The translations under genes and the position numbers were made by a program. A model generated the notes under the pieces. The model worked only from the letters and a program-made list of their open reading frames with translations, was not told where the DNA came from and ran no database searches. Below, piece by piece: positions 33,983 to 40,785 of a stretch of 58,704 nt of DNA (the first letter of the stretch is position 1; the number at the start of each line of letters is the position of its first letter). Location of the stretch: positions 1 through 58,704 of the forward strand of contig NZ_JAOQKI010000015.1 in NCBI RefSeq assembly GCF_025567465.1, written 5' to 3'. Source of the stretch: Roseburia_C amylophila. Its GTDB lineage: Bacteria > Bacillota > Clostridia > Lachnospirales > Lachnospiraceae.

Positions 33983-34747
33983 TTAACTTAATCTCTGTCT
34001 TACAATTTCATAAGCTAAAACACCTGTTGCTACCGATGCATTTAAGGAGTCAATATCTCCCTTCATTGGAATCGATGCCACAAAGTCACAGTTTTCTTTT
34101 ACTAATTTGCTGACACCTTCTCCTTCATTTCCGATAACCAGTCCGATAGAACCTTTTAAATCCAGATCATACATGGTTGTGCCACCCATATCTGCACAGA
34201 CAAACCACATGCCCTGCTCCTTTAATTCCCGGATGGTATTGGTAAGATTGGTTACCTTTGCTACCGGTGTATAATAAATGGCTCCTGCAGAAGCCTTTGC
34301 TACGGTAGCGGTCAGTCCCACTGCACGGCGCTTTGGAATAATGACGCCATGGGCACCTGCCAGATTGGCAGTACGGATAATTGCGCCCAAATTGTGCGGA
34401 TCTTCAATATTATCCAGCAAAATGACAAATGGTGCTTCATTTTTCTTTCTGGCATTTTCTAAAATATCTTCTACCGTTGCATAAGAAAATGCTGCTGCCA
34501 TGGCAATGACACCCTGATGCTTCTTCGTCTCTGACAACTGCTCTAAACGCTCTTTTGCCACAAACTGTACCAGCGTATCATGCTTTTTCGCTTCTCTTAA
34601 AATGGTCTGAATGGGACCGTCTTTACAGCCATCTAATACAAACAGCTTGTCTATGGTTTTTCCGGAACGAAATGCTTCTAAAACTGCATTTCTTCCTTCT
34701 ATCTTCGTGCTTTCCGCCTGTTTGTTTTCCATCTGCATTTCTTCCAT
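33983..34747 (-). CDS. rlmB: 23S rRNA 2'-O-methyltransferase (RlmB, SPOUT family)
   Basis: RlmB methylates a guanosine in the peptidyl-transferase region of 23S rRNA with S-adenosylmethionine. The N-terminal substrate-binding domain carries EGRNAVLEAFRSG. The SPOUT motifs are LLDNIEDPHNLGAIIRTA, IGLVIGNEGEGVSKLV and PMKGDIDSLNASVATGVL, the last forming the trefoil knot. The ATG at 34747 lies one base after the mrnC stop and 8 bp after AGGAGG, so 254 residues is preferred to the longer 262-residue frame. Part of the cysE-cysS-mrnC-rlmB-sigH operon. Confidence 0.93.
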   Translation of the reverse strand: MEEMQMENKQAESTKIEGRNAVLEAFRSGKTIDKLFVLDGCKDGPIQTILREAKKHDTLVQFVAKERLEQLSETKKHQGVIAMAAAFSYATVEDILENARKKNEAPFVILLDNIEDPHNLGAIIRTANLAGAHGVIIPKRRAVGLTATVAKASAGAIYYTPVAKVTNLTNTIRELKEQGMWFVCADMGGTTMYDLDLKGSIGLVIGNEGEGVSKLVKENCDFVASIPMKGDIDSLNASVATGVLAYEIVRQRLS

Positions 34748-34748
34748 T

Positions 34749-35210
34749 CTACTTTCCTCCTGCCAGATCATTCTTTCCGGTCTTCACATTATAGTGTCTG
34801 ATTGCTTCTTTCGACAATTCCAAAATCCGCTCAAACTGATCCGTCAGATATAAATAGCCCATCAATGCTTCAAAGCCGGTGGCACGGCGATAATCTGACA
34901 TAGTTGCGTTTTTTGCCATGGTCGGAGACTTGGCATTTCTGCCTCTGCGGTAAATTTCCGTTTCGTCTTCCGTAAGCATCGGAGTCAGTGTCTCCATCAT
35001 CGTTGCCTGCGCATGTGCTTTCACCAGATGGCTGGTGGTCTGATGCAGACGGGATGCCTTGGTATTGCCTTTTCCAACTACAATGCTTCTTATGACAAGG
35101 TCATAAATGCCATCTCCTATGTAGGCAAGTGCCAAAGGGGAGTAGGTTGCTACATCCACCTTTGGCAGGTCAAAATATTCTTTGATATGGGAATCTATGC
35201 CTTTTTCCAT
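34749..35210 (-). CDS. mrnC: Mini-ribonuclease III (MrnC)
   Basis: This is an RNase III catalytic domain without the dsRNA-binding domain; in Bacillus it matures the ends of 23S rRNA. The signature is LALAYIGDGIYDLVIR near residues 26-41 and ATGFEALMGYLYL near 113-125, with the acidic metal ligands. The length of 153 residues is slightly longer than in Bacillus. It overlaps cysS by 16 bp and rlmB follows directly. Note the link: two 23S rRNA modification and processing genes travel with cysteinyl-tRNA synthetase. Confidence 0.93.
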   Translation of the reverse strand: MEKGIDSHIKEYFDLPKVDVATYSPLALAYIGDGIYDLVIRSIVVGKGNTKASRLHQTTSHLVKAHAQATMMETLTPMLTEDETEIYRRGRNAKSPTMAKNATMSDYRRATGFEALMGYLYLTDQFERILELSKEAIRHYNVKTGKNDLAGGK

Positions 35211-36625
35211 TTTACACCCTCTCTGGTATCCTCTAAGACAATTCCTTTTTCCAAAAGTTCATTCCGAATTGCGTCTGCTTTGGCAAAATCTTTTTCCTTC
35301 TTTGCAGCCTTACGCTCTTCGATTTTTTCTAATACATATGCTTCTAAATCTGCATCGATTTCATCGGCAGGATTTGCTACTTCTCCCGCTGCTAAATCAA
35401 GAGATAATACATAATCAAAATCTTTTACCAGTGCAAGCTTGGTTGCATCGGTCATATCGGCTTTCAATACTTCATATACTACAGTCAGTGCCATGGAAGT
35501 ATTTAAATCATCCTCTAATGCCTGCAGGAATTTCTCTTTGTATGCATCAAATTTATCCTGCTCTACTTCTGTAGACGCATCCAGTTTTGCAATGGTCTTA
35601 CGAAGCTTTACATAGGAATTTTCCATATTATCCATTACTTCATAAGAGAATTCCAATGGCTTTCTGTAATGGGACTGCAGACAGAACATACGATATACCA
35701 GCGGCAGATAACCTTTTTCTTCCAATAAGGAAACGGTCAGGAAATCTCCCTTGGATTTACTCATTTTTCCTGATTTATCATTCAGATGATGCACATGGAA
35801 CCAGTAATTACACCATTTGTGTCCAAGATATGCTTCACTCTGTGCAATCTCATTGGTATGATGTGGGAAAATATTATCCACACCACCACAGTGAATATCC
35901 ATATATTCGCCTAAATGCTTCATGCTGATGCAGGAGCACTCGATATGCCAGCCCGGATAACCAACGCCCCATGGACTATCCCATTTCAGTTCCTGGTTAT
36001 CGAATTTGGACTTGGTAAACCACAATACAAAATCACTCTTGTTGCGCTTATTTTCATCCTCAGATACGTCATCACGGACACCTACCATCAGCTCTTTTTC
36101 GCTCTGGCTGGAGAATACATAATAATCATCTAATTTTGATGTATCAAAATATACATTTTCTCCGGCAATATATGCATAGCCTTTCTCTAAAAGTACCTCT
36201 ATCATATGAATAAATTCCGGGATACAATTGGTTGCCGGCTCTACCACATCCGGACGTTTGATATTTAATTTGGAGCAATCGGAAAAGAATGCATCGGTAT
36301 AATACTTTGCAATCTCCATAACGGTCTTGTGCTCACGCTTTGCGCCCTTTAACATTTTATCCTCACCGGTATCTGCATCACTGGAAAGATGTCCTACGTC
36401 TGTTATGTTCATGACACGCTTTACATCATAACCTGCATAGCGAAGTGTTTTCTCTAATACATCTTCCATAATATAGCTGCGCAGATTTCCGATATGTGCA
36501 AAATGATATACGGTTGGTCCGCAGGTATACATTTTCACTTTTCCATCTTCGTTTGGCACAAAGGTCTCTACTTTTCTTGTAAGGGTATTAAAAATCTTTA
36601 CGTTGTTCTCCATGTTATCCTCCAT
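35195..36625 (-). CDS. cysS: Cysteinyl-tRNA synthetase
   Basis: It attaches cysteine to tRNA-Cys. The class I motifs are VYHFAHIGNLRSYI (HIGN in place of HIGH) around 36-48 and KMSKSKG near 290. Zinc ligands are in YTCGPT, HIECSC and HTNE. The C-terminal DALR-like domain ends with RNELLEKGIVLEDTREGVKWK. The length of 476 residues is usual. It follows cysE by 20 bp and is controlled with it by the cysteine T-box leader at 37432. Confidence 0.97.
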   Translation of the reverse strand: MEDNMENNVKIFNTLTRKVETFVPNEDGKVKMYTCGPTVYHFAHIGNLRSYIMEDVLEKTLRYAGYDVKRVMNITDVGHLSSDADTGEDKMLKGAKREHKTVMEIAKYYTDAFFSDCSKLNIKRPDVVEPATNCIPEFIHMIEVLLEKGYAYIAGENVYFDTSKLDDYYVFSSQSEKELMVGVRDDVSEDENKRNKSDFVLWFTKSKFDNQELKWDSPWGVGYPGWHIECSCISMKHLGEYMDIHCGGVDNIFPHHTNEIAQSEAYLGHKWCNYWFHVHHLNDKSGKMSKSKGDFLTVSLLEEKGYLPLVYRMFCLQSHYRKPLEFSYEVMDNMENSYVKLRKTIAKLDASTEVEQDKFDAYKEKFLQALEDDLNTSMALTVVYEVLKADMTDATKLALVKDFDYVLSLDLAAGEVANPADEIDADLEAYVLEKIEERKAAKKEKDFAKADAIRNELLEKGIVLEDTREGVKWKKA

Positions 36626-36644
36626 CGTTCCTGGAATTACTTAT

Positions 36645-37322
36645 TTAATTCTTTTCTACTTCCTGCTTTAATGCTTTTATCTCTTTTTCCATATCAATGA
36701 TACGGTTGCATAATTCTGAATTTTCCCGCTGCAATACATTGATGTCTTCCTGTACCGGGTCCGGCAGATTGCACTGATCCATATCGCTGCGTGGAATTTT
36801 TACATTGTTACGTTTTACGATTCGTCCCGGAACTCCTACTACGGTACAATTTGGCGGCACCTCTTCAATTACCACACTTCCGGCACCGATTTTCGAATTC
36901 TCTCCTACCGTAAAGGAGCCGATGATTTTCGCTCCGGCACTTACCATTACATTATCCTCTAAGGTCGGATGACGTTTTCCGGTTTCCTTACCGGTTCCGC
37001 CCAGGGTTACACCCTGATATAAGGTTACATTATCTCCGATAATTGATGTCTCTCCGATGATAACGCCGGTACCATGGTCGATAAAGAATCCTTTTCCAAT
37101 TACTGCGCCCGGATGTATCTCAATTCCGGTTTTTCTTGCTGCTTTCTGTGAAATATATCTTGCCCGGAAGAAATGTCCCTTCAGGTAATGCTTATGTGCA
37201 CGCCTATAACTAAGCATAACACGAAATGACGGATAAAGCAAAACCTCCATTGGAGATTTTAATGCCGGATCACGCTCCTTGATAATCTCAAATTCCTCTT
37301 TTAATTCTTTTATAAAACCCAT
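36645..37322 (-). CDS. cysE: Serine O-acetyltransferase
   Basis: CysE makes O-acetylserine from serine and acetyl-CoA, the first step of cysteine synthesis. The left-handed beta-helix is shown by the hexapeptide repeats GIEIHPGAVIGKGFFIDHGT, GVIIGETSIIGDNVTLYQGV and GAKIIGSFTVGENSKIGAGS. The ATG at 37322 has GGAGG 8 bp upstream, so 225 residues are preferred over the 240-residue frame from 37367. A C-terminal coiled coil of about 35 residues (INVLQRENSELCNRIIDMEK) is longer than in E. coli CysE. It is the first gene after the T-box leader. Confidence 0.94.
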   Translation of the reverse strand: MGFIKELKEEFEIIKERDPALKSPMEVLLYPSFRVMLSYRRAHKHYLKGHFFRARYISQKAARKTGIEIHPGAVIGKGFFIDHGTGVIIGETSIIGDNVTLYQGVTLGGTGKETGKRHPTLEDNVMVSAGAKIIGSFTVGENSKIGAGSVVIEEVPPNCTVVGVPGRIVKRNNVKIPRSDMDQCNLPDPVQEDINVLQRENSELCNRIIDMEKEIKALKQEVEKN

Positions 37323-37393
37323 GATTACAGCCTCCTGTTCACTGTATAGATTCTTTCCTTTATGCATGCATGCCTGTAATTTTTCTCGCGGAG

Positions 37394-37441
37394 CGATTTT
37401 TTACTTTACAGGAAAGCAATTTCCTATAAAGTAAAAAATCG
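37394..37441. repeat. Multi-hairpin intergenic repeat, copy B (hairpin part)
   Basis: A 22-bp stem with one mismatch (37394-37415 and 37420-37441, loop GCAA) holds TTTACTTTACAGGAAA, the core also seen in copies A and C. The preceding TCTCGCGGAGCG also fits copy A. It lies between the T-box terminator and cysE and shares its poly-T tract and two stem bases with that terminator. Confidence 0.7.
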
Positions 37442-37665
37442 TCTCTATATAAATATAGAGACGAAGTTATTCCGCGGTTCCACTCTAAGTAAAGCATTGC
37501 TGCTTTCCCTCAATACACGTAACGTGTGCTATTCGTTCCTGGATACTTGCTTTCACCGGGACTGCTTCCGGATGCACTTCATATACTTTGGAATCAAGAC
37601 TGCTTTCAGCCGATGACAGTCTCTCTCTTTTATTCACGCATGTATACTACTCTTTCCGTTCACTG
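37432..37665 (-). promoter_or_regulatory. T-box riboswitch, cysteine-specific (TGC specifier)
   Basis: The minus-strand leader starts with GAACGGAAAGAGTAG (stem I base), contains the conserved GAGAGAGACTG, the specifier region GAAGTGCATCC with a TGC Cys codon at 37576-37574, and the T-box TGGAACCGCGG at 37482-37472. A terminator stem CGTCTCTATA / TATAGAGACG (37440-37463) followed by ATTTTTTAC ends it. Uncharged tRNA-Cys should stabilise the antiterminator and switch on cysE-cysS and the genes behind them. Confidence 0.92.
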
Positions 37666-37714
37666 CATTTATCAATTCATTTCTGAATCATTTTTAAATT
37701 CTTTTTACGCTACT

Positions 37715-37743
37715 AGTTTATGCACGAATTGCCATTTTGTCAA
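37715..37743 (-). promoter_or_regulatory. Promoter of the T-box-cysE operon
   Basis: TTGACA at 37743-37738 and TAAACT at 37720-37715 are spaced by 17 bp on the minus strand, just downstream of ispF and about 50 bp before the T-box stem I. Confidence 0.75.
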
Positions 37744-37751
37744 TAGAAAAG

Positions 37752-38291
37752 TTATTTTCCGCATCCCGGGCAGCCTGCACAATTTCGTTCACTGCCTCCC
37801 ACTGCTATGCTGTTTTCATAGATACTTGAGATAGCACAGATTGCCTGGGAGCTGATTCCATCTTCGCTTCCGGTAAAGCCAAGCCCTTCCTCTGTGGTTG
37901 CCTTTACATTTACCTGACTGACGTCTATCTTCAATGCCTGTGCAATATTTTCTTCCATCTTCTCAATGTGTGGACGCATCTTTGGCTTCTGGGCAATAAT
38001 CGTAGCATCGATATTATCAATGACATAATTCTCTTTCTCTAAAAGCTGTCCCACTTCTTCCAATAATTTTATACTGGAAATCCCCTCATATGCCTGGTCT
38101 GTATCCGGAAAATGCTTTCCGATATCTCCTAAAGCCGCTGCCCCCAGCAACGCATCCATGATGGCATGTAACAATACATCTGCATCCGAATGTCCCAGCA
38201 AGCCAAGACTGTGCGGTATCTCCACTCCGCCTATGATTAATTTTCTTCCTTCTACTAATTTATGAACATCATATCCCATTCCTACTCGCAT
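37752..38291 (-). CDS. ispF: 2-C-methyl-D-erythritol 2,4-cyclodiphosphate synthase with Cys-rich tail
   Basis: IspF closes the cyclic diphosphate in the non-mevalonate isoprenoid pathway. Metal ligands are in GYDVHKL (D8, H10) and LGHSDADVLLHAIMD (H42). The conserved TEEGLGFTGSEDGISSQAIC is near the C-terminus. The usual length is about 158 residues; this one has 179, with an extra tail ending NCAGCPGCGK, a CxxCxxC pattern at 171/174/177. The tail is not part of the known fold. ispF is immediately upstream of the T-box promoter and probably transcribed separately. Confidence 0.95.
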   Translation of the reverse strand: MRVGMGYDVHKLVEGRKLIIGGVEIPHSLGLLGHSDADVLLHAIMDALLGAAALGDIGKHFPDTDQAYEGISSIKLLEEVGQLLEKENYVIDNIDATIIAQKPKMRPHIEKMEENIAQALKIDVSQVNVKATTEEGLGFTGSEDGISSQAICAISSIYENSIAVGGSERNCAGCPGCGK

Positions 38292-38333
38292 GTGATTACC
38301 TGCTTTCTTTTTTTCTTTTCAACTTTCCTCTGT

Positions 38334-38487
38334 TCCCGCCCTCGGGCTTTCGCCCTATCTCGGTACAGCTCCGCAGTGCACGCGGGAAGCTGCAAAGCAC
38401 CTTCCCGCTCTCGGGCTTTCGCCCTATCAAAAACAAGGAAAATCCAGTTTTGTCTGCAAGCAGCCAATCTGGATTTTTCTTGTTTTT
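38334..38487. repeat. Paired 26-bp repeats with GAAA-capped hairpins, plus a 59-bp hairpin
   Basis: Two direct 26-bp copies (38334-38359 and 38403-38428, one difference) each hold GGGCGAAAGCCC on the minus strand, a stem with GNRA tetraloop. Between them GCGGGAAG / CTTCCCGC forms another stem. Next is a hairpin with 19-bp arms (38429-38447 and 38469-38487, one mismatch). The block lies upstream of both ispF and the divergent membrane gene, so it is not a normal terminator of either. Confidence 0.75.
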
Positions 38488-38611
38488 GGCACTGCTCAAT
38501 GCTTATGGACATTATACCACACTGGAGGTATTTTCTGATAGCTGTTTATAGATTTCTTTTTTCATATTATTTCCTGTTTTGCATCATACTATAGTTTCAG
38601 GAGGTATTTTT

Positions 38612-39106
38612 ATGAATTCTAAAAAACTTTTTATCTGGGGTTTTCTCTTTGTGTCTGTGATTGGATCCCTATTACATTTCGTCTATGAATGGTCCGGTAA
38701 CAATTCCATCGTACGGCTTTTTACACCATGGAATGAATCCACCTGGGAGCACATGAAGCTTCTTTTCTTTCCAATGCTGGTTCTTGTGCTTTTTCTCTTT
38801 TTCAAACTGCCGGAACAAAGTCCGATTCCAGTAGCACTCTCCATTGGGACGCTGGTTGGGTTGGCATTGATTCCAATTCTCTTCTACACATACACCGGTG
38901 TGCTGGGCTTCTCTGTCATGGCAATTGATATTGCTATTTTCTACATCAGTGTTCTGGGTGCCTTTCTTATCGGATGGTTCCTGAAAGATAACCGCGAACT
39001 TGCCAATCGCAGGGGACTGCTTCTTACCTGCCTGGTAATTCTTGCAATTCTGTTTTTTATCTTCAGCTACTATCCGCCTGGGATTGGGCTTTTTCAGGAG
39101 CCATAA
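38612..39106 (+). CDS. DUF6512-like membrane protein
   Basis: The ATG at 38612 is chosen since AGGAGG is 6 bp upstream. The 164-residue product has five or six hydrophobic helices over its length, with the conserved stretch SLLHFVYEWSGNNSIVRLF then PWNESTWEHMKL near residues 20-50. This reads like the DUF6512 family of Firmicutes membrane proteins, for which no function is known. It is transcribed alone and divergently to ispF across the structured repeat block. Confidence 0.65.
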   Translation: MNSKKLFIWGFLFVSVIGSLLHFVYEWSGNNSIVRLFTPWNESTWEHMKLLFFPMLVLVLFLFFKLPEQSPIPVALSIGTLVGLALIPILFYTYTGVLGFSVMAIDIAIFYISVLGAFLIGWFLKDNRELANRRGLLLTCLVILAILFFIFSYYPPGIGLFQEP

Positions 39107-39151
39107 GCTATTTTTAAATATAGAAGCAGGTAGGTAAGGGCTTTACAAGAA

Positions 39152-39383
39152 ATTGGGTAAGAAACACTCTGTTTGCAGTGTTTCTTACCCAATTTGCTAC
39201 GGTGCAATGCTTCTGGCTTCCCGGAATTGTGACTTTACTGAGTCAGATTGGGTAAAATAACGGCTTTTTCCAGCTTTTTTTGCCCAATTTGCTACAGTGC
39301 GGCGCTTTCCGCTTCTGAAAATCGCAGCTTTGCTGAGCTAGATTGGGCAAAGCAACGGCTGTTTCCAGCTTTTTTGCCCAATC
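39152..39383. repeat. 95-bp tandem repeat, 2.4 copies, each opened by a hairpin
   Basis: Units start at 39152, 39247 and 39342, exactly 95 bp apart. Each unit opens with an inverted repeat, ATTGGGTAA / TTACCCAAT or its variants with GCCCAAT, enclosing about 25 bases, and continues with TTGCTAC(G/A)GTGC and a segment ending ACTGAGTCAG or GCTGAGCTAG. The third copy stops after the hairpin. No ORF fits it. Confidence 0.8.
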
Positions 39384-39496
39384 ACAACTGTTCTATACGG
39401 GAACTAGACTAGAAGCACTCTTCGCTGCCCACGCACCGACAGAATTCACCACCTGCAGTTCTTTCCTGATGCCAGATTTTTTCTTGCTACTCGCAA

Positions 39497-39528
39497 AAAA
39501 AGAATCCTGCATCTGCAAGATTCTTTTT
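39497..39528 (-). terminator. Terminator of the tRNA-Val/tRNA-Met transcript
   Basis: AAAAAGAATC / GATTCTTTTT forms a 10-bp stem just 4 bp past the 3' end of tRNA-Met on the minus strand and continues into a T-run. Confidence 0.75.
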
Positions 39529-39531
39529 CAG

Positions 39532-39605
39532 TAGCGGAAGGGAGATTTGAACTCTCGACACCACGGGTATGAACCGTGTGCTCTAGCCAACTGAGCTATT
39601 CCGCC
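39532..39605 (-). tRNA. tRNA-Met (anticodon CAT)
   Basis: The minus strand has acceptor GGCGGAA / TTCCGCT (first pair G-T), D-arm TAGCTCAGTTGGCTAGAGC, anticodon stem CACGG / CCGTG with loop TTCATAC, and T-arm GAGTTCAAATC. CCA is not encoded. The CAT anticodon leaves elongator Met as the likely identity; the lysidine-modified Ile type cannot be excluded without comparison. Confidence 0.9.
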
Positions 39606-39628
39606 ATATTCAATTATTTGTTTTGGAA

Positions 39629-39701
39629 TGGGACCTACAGGGCTCGAACCTGTGACCCTCTGCTTGTAAGGCAGATGCTCTCCCAGCTGAGCTAAGATCC
39701 C
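39629..39701 (-). tRNA. tRNA-Val (anticodon TAC)
   Basis: Acceptor GGGATCT / AGGTCCC, D-arm TAGCTCAGCTGGGAGAGC, anticodon loop CTTACAA in stem TCTGC / GCAGA, and T-arm with GGTTCGAGCCC. It is 23 bp upstream of tRNA-Met and transcribed with it. Confidence 0.95.
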
Positions 39702-39739
39702 ATATTCCTGCGGGTTACTCATCTGCAACCCGCTTTGCT

Positions 39740-39768
39740 AGTATACTATATAGGAATAGTGAAGTCAA
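39740..39768 (-). promoter_or_regulatory. Promoter of the tRNA-Val/Met unit
   Basis: TTGACT (39768-39763) and TATACT (39745-39740) are spaced by 17 bp on the minus strand, 39 bp upstream of mature tRNA-Val. The rest of the gap to 39,908 is AT-rich with no gene seen. Confidence 0.75.
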
Positions 39769-39908
39769 GCACTTTTTCAAAAATATTTTTGAAATATTTA
39801 AAATTTTTGAAAATATTTCAAGATTCAAAATTACTCCAATAATTCTGTCAAGCTGCCGGATACCTGCCTTATGAGATACCTTTGCAAATCATACATCTCT
39901 CCTTCTCC

Positions 39909-40760
39909 CTACTCCTTCGCAATAAACAAAACACCCAGTGTTCCCGGTCCACAATGGCTGGATACTACACCACCGGCTCTTGTTTCTAAAATTTCATAAA
40001 AGACATGCAGGTCATTGAGATAAGCCCGTACCTTATCTACAATTTCCGGTGCACTGCCGGCGTGAGTGATAAATACACGTTCCGGCCGGGCATTCTTCAT
40101 TGCTTCTTCCATGTCTTTCACATAAGAGAGAACAACCTTTTCCATATTGCCACGGTATTTCTTGCCCGGTCCCATCTTACCATCCTCAACACCAATCCGC
40201 GGATGAAGCTTTAATGCACCTCCGGCTAAGGCAGCCAGTCCACTGCATCTGCCACCACGATAAAGATAGGTTAAGGTGTCTACCACAAAGCTTGCCCGAA
40301 CCAGAGGCTTTAATTCTTCAATGCGTGCAGTAATCTCTGCCGCGCTCTTTCCCTGCTGTGCCATTTCGGCTGCTTCTATGACAAGAAGTCCGATACCGGT
40401 AGAAAGGTTTGCTGAATCGATTACAGTCACCAGATTTTCCGCATTCAGTTCTTCCGCTGCAAGACGCATCACATTCATGGAAGAAGACATCCCGGATGCA
40501 ATGGCAAAACAGATAACCTCCTGACCTTTTTCTACATAAGGCTTTAACAATTCTACTGCCTGCTCTGCGGATGGTGCTGAAGTCTTTGGAGTGGTCTTGT
40601 GTTCATCCGACCAGTCAAAAATCTCCTGCGGAGTAATATTTACTCCATCCAGATATTCTTCGTCACCTAATAAAATGTGAAGCGGAAGAATGGTAATATC
40701 ATAACGTTTTACCAGTTCTTCAGATAAATCACAGGTACTATCTGAAATTATCTTTACCAT
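39909..40760 (-). CDS. DegV-family fatty-acid-binding protein (second)
   Basis: The 283-residue protein has the family start VKIISDSTCDLSEEL, the TTPKTSAPSAEQA lipid-site segment, ASGMSSSMN and the C-terminal SSHCGPGTLGVLFI. It should hold a fatty acid for the fatty acid kinase system. GGGAGG precedes the ATG. It begins only 25 bp after the methionine synthase stop on the same strand and is therefore probably the third gene of the methionine operon, which is an odd partner for a lipid carrier. Confidence 0.88.
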   Translation of the reverse strand: MVKIISDSTCDLSEELVKRYDITILPLHILLGDEEYLDGVNITPQEIFDWSDEHKTTPKTSAPSAEQAVELLKPYVEKGQEVICFAIASGMSSSMNVMRLAAEELNAENLVTVIDSANLSTGIGLLVIEAAEMAQQGKSAAEITARIEELKPLVRASFVVDTLTYLYRGGRCSGLAALAGGALKLHPRIGVEDGKMGPGKKYRGNMEKVVLSYVKDMEEAMKNARPERVFITHAGSAPEIVDKVRAYLNDLHVFYEILETRAGGVVSSHCGPGTLGVLFIAKE

Positions 40761-40785
40761 ATCAAAAACCTCCCAAAATAAAAAT

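Noticed and set aside
38282..38512. Minus-strand ORFs with RAKARERE-like sequence
   Set aside because: They are translations of the 26-bp repeats and hairpins and have no start signals.
39152..39383. CRISPR array
   Set aside because: The period is 95 bp, with diverged units and no short conserved repeat with unique spacers; no cas genes are present.
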